Below, in pieces: positions 59,201 to 64,000 of a stretch of 64,000 nt of DNA (position 1 is the first letter of the stretch; each line of letters opens with the position of its first letter). A model generated the notes under the pieces. That model worked only from the letters and a program-made list of their open reading frames with translations. It made no database searches and was not told where the DNA came from. Made by a program: the position numbers and the translations under genes. Source of the stretch: Craterostigma plantagineum (Eukaryota; Streptophyta; Magnoliopsida; Lamiales; Linderniaceae); the NCBI GenBank assembly GCA_027422505.1, contig JAPQWV010000737.1:1-64000 (forward strand). Direction: 5' to 3'.

Positions 59201-59860
59201 TTGGTAGATTTAAACACGTACCTACAAGATGACCGTCTAGACTGGACTTGGTGCTCATCGTTTTTGTTGCCGATTTCGAGGCTCGTCTTCACCAGGTCCG
59301 TAGGTCAACCGCGGAAGTTCCCACCTGGAGATAGGCTGGGGTCTACGAGCCTCATTTTCAGCTTGGGGTTGAGCCTGAACTTAGAAGAGCCAAGTGCAGC
59401 CGATCTTGCTGCCAAGGAGAATGAGCTTGCAGCTTTGAATGGGAGGTCCAGCGGGAAGCGTGGGCGCGGCTTGAGGACTATTCCTCTTGGTAAAGGATTT
59501 CTAGTCCGGTTAAGCTAACAATGGCGTGAGGACTATTTGAAGGACACCCTGTCTCGGATGGACTTTGCGCCTTGCATGCAGCACTATTTCTTGGGAGGCT
59601 TTGCTGTCAAGCGAGAGCCCACTTCTGCTCTGGAAGGGGCTATGGCGGCTATGAGTGTTCCTATGGCCCTTAAAGTGGATCCTGAGGCTGCTCCTAATCT
59701 CAGCTTTTGGCTCATCGAAGTGCCATGCTGCTCTCCTACTTTGCTGGAGATCTCGCCCGAGATTCTCATGGAGCAGCTTTCCGGGTTGGAGCAACAAGAG
59801 CTTTCTGCTGCTTCTGAGGTTCCAGATTCGACGGACGTTTCCCATGTTCCACCTCCTTGA
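59201..59860 (+). pseudogene. Tat antisense-type ORF, broken
   Basis: Plus-strand text in two frames: LNLEEPSAADLAAKENELAA (to 59518) and then LKDTLSRMDFAPCMQHYFLG with the continuation GFAVKREPT, ending VPDSTDVSHVPPP at 59860. The WREDYL-KD-L--MDF-P-M-HYF-GG pattern parallels the minus-strand ORF at 39570-39500, so this is probably the same ORF type in an element of opposite orientation. The stretch 58791-59200 has no gene. Confidence 0.55.
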
Positions 59861-59910
59861 GCTGGTAATCGTTTTTCTTTTCGGACCGTTTATGTTGCTT
59901 GATCGACACG

Positions 59911-61115
59911 TGGTGTGTGAATGAAAAGTGCGACAAGTAATAATTAAAACGAATACCTAATTACTATCACCAACATGCGATAGGCAGTGGACCTATCGTG
60001 TGTAGTGCAGTAAAGTGAGTAGACGAGTATCGAACACAAAGAATAAATCAAGTACTAGTAGTGACCTATCGACTCGATATTTAGCCTAAATAAAATACGC
60101 AGATGGTGTTACGGACTATCCTAACAGATTACTCCTAAATCAACGAGAGACTAAAAGAATATGCCTAAAATGGTGAAAAACTTTCAGATAATAGAGATGT
60201 GCTCGGGATTCGAATCCCGCTAGGTACTATCGGTTAAGACAATGAATTCTCGCTCCTACGTGATTCTGACTAGATCGCAGTAATTTCCTACCCGCTCACG
60301 AGTTTGCTGTCGCCCTAAACGCTCGTGGGGATCTAAGGTTCAGTAATTATTTAAGGCGAGGATCGAGTATTTGCTTTCGCCCTATACTCGAATCCTATCT
60401 TCTACGAATGGCCTAATCGTTGTTTACTGTCGCCCTAAACGATTTTCCACACGATCACTTTAACACATAGACATATTAAAGTGACGAAATAATTTTATAG
60501 ACAGATAAAAAGTCATAAACACGAGTCACGATTAAACATATGTCTTAATTAAGAAATATCCTAGCGTTCATCTAATCCCAAACACATAGGGGATTTAGCT
60601 ATGCATAATTGACGGGAAAACAATGAAACAAATAAGAAACGAAGAAGAAGAACTCATGATCTTGAACACTGATGATCTGGGATGGTGGCACGGATGAATC
60701 TTCGTTCTGCGTTCAATTTGGCATGATTGCGTCGGTGATCCGTCTCTCGCGCTTCTCCAATGGAATTCTGCATTTATGGCGTCTGTAATTCGTCTCTTAT
60801 GAGTCAGGGTTGATATCTGGTGAGAATCCCCTTTTTGAGTCGAATTTGGGCTTTTATAGGTATTTTCATAACGGTCACGGCCTGGGACATGGGCCGGCAC
60901 GGCCGTGACCATCGCCGACTCAACTCGCTCAACTCTCTGCCAAGTGTCACGGCCAAGTGCACTGCTCGTCACGGCCGTGACCATCTCTTTGATTAGCCTC
61001 TGCCCCTTATCACGGCCGCGTGCAGGTGTCAATGCCAGTTTTCACTGTCTTCATAGTCCTGAACTATTATATCCCAATTAAATACTAAGATAAACGCATT
61101 GAAATACGTTTATCA
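59911..61115 (-). repeat. 3' LTR of a second Athila element
   Basis: Shares AAGTAATAATTAAAACGAATA, GCGATAGGCAGTG, TTTGCTGTCGCCCTAAACG and the end ACGTTTATCA with 44399-45914. The right side borders a minus-strand purine tract (GTGTGGGGGGTT). It has exact TCACGGCCGTGA near 60967 and degenerate copies. The left end is approximate. Confidence 0.8.
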
Positions 61116-62793
61116 AACCCCCCACACTTAAGCATTTGCTTGTCCTCAAGTAAATTACAAGTCAGAGAAGGCAAAAAATCAAGATGACGGCACGATTGTT
61201 CGCTAATTTATCATCAAAGCTAGAAAGCACAAAACAGAATCAAGCAAACAATCATGGACATCGCACTAATGACTTGCACTTGTCGACCTAAACTTCCTTC
61301 GCACTGCCAATCGAGACTTATACCTCACAAGGATTCGCTCAAAATCACTCAGTGTATAGGCTAACATATAGTGAATGGTTGAATTCGTGCACTAGTCCCA
61401 CCCCTTACCATAAACTTGCAAGCTAATCGCATCTCTGCTATTTTAAGTGGCAAGCATAAATCTGAGGGTCTTTTCGGGGGAAACGGGTCGAGTAATCATG
61501 AAGTGACAAGCATGTATAGTGAACACGTAATCTTAGAGCTAGGATACGTAAGCAAAAAATATCAAAGAACATAGCATGATCAAACAGACAGTCACACGTT
61601 CCAACGTAAGACTCAACGTTCTCGCTCTGAAATCCTAGACTTTTCTGCCCGACCCTCTCGACTCAGTTCCCTTTCATTTGTTGCCCTTTCACTTTAGTTA
61701 CGCTCTACTTTTGTGCACTGCCCTTATTCCCTAAAAACATCAAGGTTCGGCTTTTGTCGCAAAGAATACAGTGTCACAGCGAATGCCGTGTACCTAGGGA
61801 TACTTATTACCGAAACCTATATCTTGCCAAAGGGTTATGGGCAGGCGTATGCAAGGGATCGGGTCATTTCAGAAAACGGTCAAGTAAGGCACGAGTCATT
61901 ATGAATAGCAGAGAAACATCAAATCATACACTGAAATAGTAACTCTCAAGTTCGACTTCTGCTCTATTCTAAACAACTCAGGTTCATCTCTGGAGGCTTA
62001 TTCGGGTTGTCAGTGGCTTCTATAACATACGAGATAAGCAACGAATAGGCTCAGGCTCAAAGTGGCTAACTAATGGGATTAGTCATGGTGGAGAAATCTG
62101 GCCCTGGACTTAATTCCTATGCCCTCATCATGTTCACACTAACGCACCAAAACAGTTTCAACACGTATCAGACAGACAAGTTCTAGAGAGACACAGACTA
62201 GGCACGTCACACAACCAATAAAAATGAGCATAGGCTCGTCAGGCTCAAACTCTCACAACGTAACAGGGTATGTGTACGAGTCCCTCAAAACAGTGCTATA
62301 TCGATTCAGGCAAACACGATTCAATCAGTCATGCATATCCTAATTGCTCACAAAATTTCATAAAATGCAGACCAACTCGAGATAAGCACAAACAATCATG
62401 CCTAAATTCAGTAATTCATGCCTTTCCAATGAACTTAACGACTTACGAGCACGTCAAAAAAATTTATGCATGCTTAACTAAATTCCCCTCCCCACACTTA
62501 AGTCTGACGTTGTCCTCAACGTAAAAATTATAAAAGGAAGGGAAAAGTAGAAATGGGACTCCCCTGACGAATTAATGACGTGGTCGTGAAGTAGTCGTGA
62601 CCGAACGCGTGAAGGTCGTGTCGTAACTCGTTACGCGTATCCCGACCTAGCTAAGAAGAGCAATAGACGGAAAAAAGAAAGTAGAATCGTCATTGATAAA
62701 CTATAAACATAGTTATAAGCATCAAAGTTAGAACACAATAGGGATAAACACACGCGACCACCCATGCTAACAAAAAGAAAAGGGAAAAAGTCA
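61116..62793 (-). other. 3' non-coding region of the second Athila
   Basis: Parallels 45915-47576: CACACTTAAGCATTTGCTTG at the LTR side and CCCCTCCCCACACTTAAG with GTTGTCCTCAACG near 62487-62521. No ORF. Confidence 0.75.
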
Positions 62794-63984
62794 CTAAGGT
62801 TCTGGTGGTGGCGGTGGCGATGGTTGTCTTGGGCGAAGGAGGGGCATCGACTGCTGGGAGTACTTGAGCGCGGTGTCCATGGCTTGCAGCGCCTGGTTGT
62901 AGCGGTCGAGCTCTTTCTGGTACCGATGGTGGGCTTCCTCGTTCCGTCGCTCGTACTCCTCCTGTCGGTGCCGAGTTTCTTCGTTATACCGCCTGGCTTC
63001 CTCGTCCCGCTGCAGCGCGTCGGCGTTCATGCGTCATGTCATGGCGCAGCACTTCGAGGTCCGCTGTCGACGCATAGGGGGCGACGTCGGATGACTCGCC
63101 ATGGTGGTAACCAGAGGAGTGGGAGGACCCGGCGGTCGTGTCTGTCTCCACTGGGTAAGGGCCATCGAGGTAGAGCTGGTCGGCGGGGACGTCGACGTGG
63201 TCCGTCTGACCACGATACATCTCGTGCCAGACGTACACCTTGTTCGTGCGAGTCCAGGTGGGCGCCTTCACGAGCATCTTCATCTTCACAAGCATCTCCT
63301 CGTTCAAGGGGTTGCGCCCGCCGACTATCTCCATCTCGGGTGCGTTCGCTGGACAAAAGCATAGTCCCCGAACGACCTTAGTGATGAGTGCTCCTACGGC
63401 GATCTTTCCATGGCTTCTTGCTTCCGTCTGAGCACTGAAGGCGTGGGCCACTGCCGTCCCAAATGGACTCGTTCGCCTCGCTGCAGCTTAGTCAGGTAAA
63501 AAAGGTCACGGAGGGTGATCGCTCCGTGCGATTCGCCCCTCGGTGTGAGCGAGGTCGTGAGGAGGCGGTGGATGTAGCGCAGTCCTGGGCTCCTGAGCGC
63601 GGACGCCTTCGATGTCTTCGGGCTGAATTCTGCTTCGCCTGGTCGAGCGATGTCAGCCCAGCAACCCTGTCGACCTCCCGGTTGATCAAAGTAGATCGCG
63701 TAGGATCGGTGCGGGTGTGGCTCTGGTACTCCAAGTGCATGGCATAGGTTGTCGGCCGTCACTATGTGCTCTTCATTGAATACCATGAATTTGAGTGTGC
63801 GGTCGCCGTATTCATCGAAGGAGTAGGTGGAAAGGAACTCCAAGGTGAGTTCCTTGTATGCCTGTTCGTCAATGCCGACGAAAGTGGTCCATCCACTGAG
63901 CGAGAGGTACTGCGCGACCTGCTGATCGATGTGGTGCTTCGCCAGCGTATCGAAGTCGATCTGGTCCATGAAGATGAACTCCAT
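62794..63984 (-). pseudogene. Athila env-position ORF, second copy, frameshifted; N-terminus outside the window
   Basis: 63984-63394 reads FDTLAKHHIDQQVAQYLSLS, AYKELTLEFLSTYSF and SPGLRYIHRLLTT; 63451-62984 continues with ALITKVVRGLCFCPANAPEM; 63030-62794 holds the coiled coil (RRYNEETRHRQEEYERR) and ends PSPPPPPEP. Two frame breaks, near 63455 and 63030. It is complete where the other copy (47577-48915) has its frameshift, so between them the ancestral frame is clear. Role unproven. Confidence 0.8.
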
Positions 63985-64000
63985 CCCCTTTAGCCTCTTG

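Larger units (their letters stand above)
57178..59910 (-). mobile_element. Right part of the second Tat-like element
   Basis: Repeat-rich DNA continuing the 42480-42750 piece, followed by an ORF on the plus strand that resembles the antisense Tat ORF at 39413-40353. The element would therefore run on the minus strand with pol further right, beyond the Athila insertion at 59911. Confidence 0.55.
59911..64000 (-). mobile_element. Second Athila element, truncated by the window end
   Basis: 3' LTR, conserved 3' non-coding region and env-position ORF in the same orientation as the first Athila. Pol, gag and 5' LTR would lie to the right of the window. Confidence 0.8.

Noticed and set aside
1..64000. 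CRISPR array, phage genes or bacterial operons
   Set aside because: No regular repeat-spacer structure; genes have introns and plant families, so the window is plant nuclear DNA.

Overview
The window is nuclear DNA of a flowering plant, most likely a eudicot. It holds four recognisable host genes, all of plant type: two FAD4-type desaturases, an RBP45/47-type RNA-binding protein and an ataxin-2/CID-type protein. They sit among AT-rich intergenic DNA and many broken plant transposons (MULE, copia, Tat and Athila gypsy, hAT, Stowaway-like). Introns follow GT-AG and coding density is low. I cannot name the species.

Layout. 0.25-5.3 kb: a degenerate Mutator-like element with long terminal inverted repeats, a transposase pseudogene and an antisense GRF-zinc-finger pseudogene. 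5.5-12.4 kb: an old plus-strand copia remnant split by a younger minus-strand copia element with LTRs and a 5-bp target duplication. 14.1-30.0 kb: the host-gene island. Two convergent FAD4 family genes lie at 14.1 and 17.2-18.1 kb, a six-exon RBP45/47 gene at 18.9-22.3 kb (minus), a cluster of four small DNA transposons at 22.7-25.5 kb (three hAT-like, one Stowaway-like), and an 11-exon ataxin-2/CID3-CID4-type gene at 25.9-30.0 kb (minus). 30-32.2 kb has no convincing gene.

32.5-40.7 kb: a Tat-type Ty3/gypsy element (dual RNase H, antisense coiled-coil ORF) that seems to sit inside a small MITE. 41.2 kb: a 64-bp plastid 5S rRNA fragment. 41.6-64 kb: a nested retrotransposon stack. A second Tat-like element (minus strand) is interrupted at about 42.75/57.18 kb by an Athila element and again at about 59.91 kb by another Athila element that runs off the window. 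The first Athila has a tandem structure: one LTR (44.4-45.9 kb) serves as 3' LTR of the right-hand copy and 5' LTR of a gag-only left-hand remnant. Its pol has been replaced by a hAT transposon (51.75-55.05 kb) with a broken BED/hAT transposase, repeated intron-like units and a long microRNA-like foldback.

How the genes relate: the FAD4 proteins are expected to act on chloroplast phosphatidylglycerol acyl chains. The RBP45/47 and CID proteins both belong to the poly(A)-binding-protein/mRNA-fate network, but their proximity may be chance. All other coding traces are transposon proteins with frameshifts and stops. The most unusual items are the foldback inside the hAT, the tRNA-like boxes shared by two hAT MITEs, the shared-LTR Athila tandem with a recurrent 12-bp palindrome, and the FAD4 paralogue without an evident transit peptide. 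Exon boundaries were deduced by eye from splice signals and reading-frame continuity.
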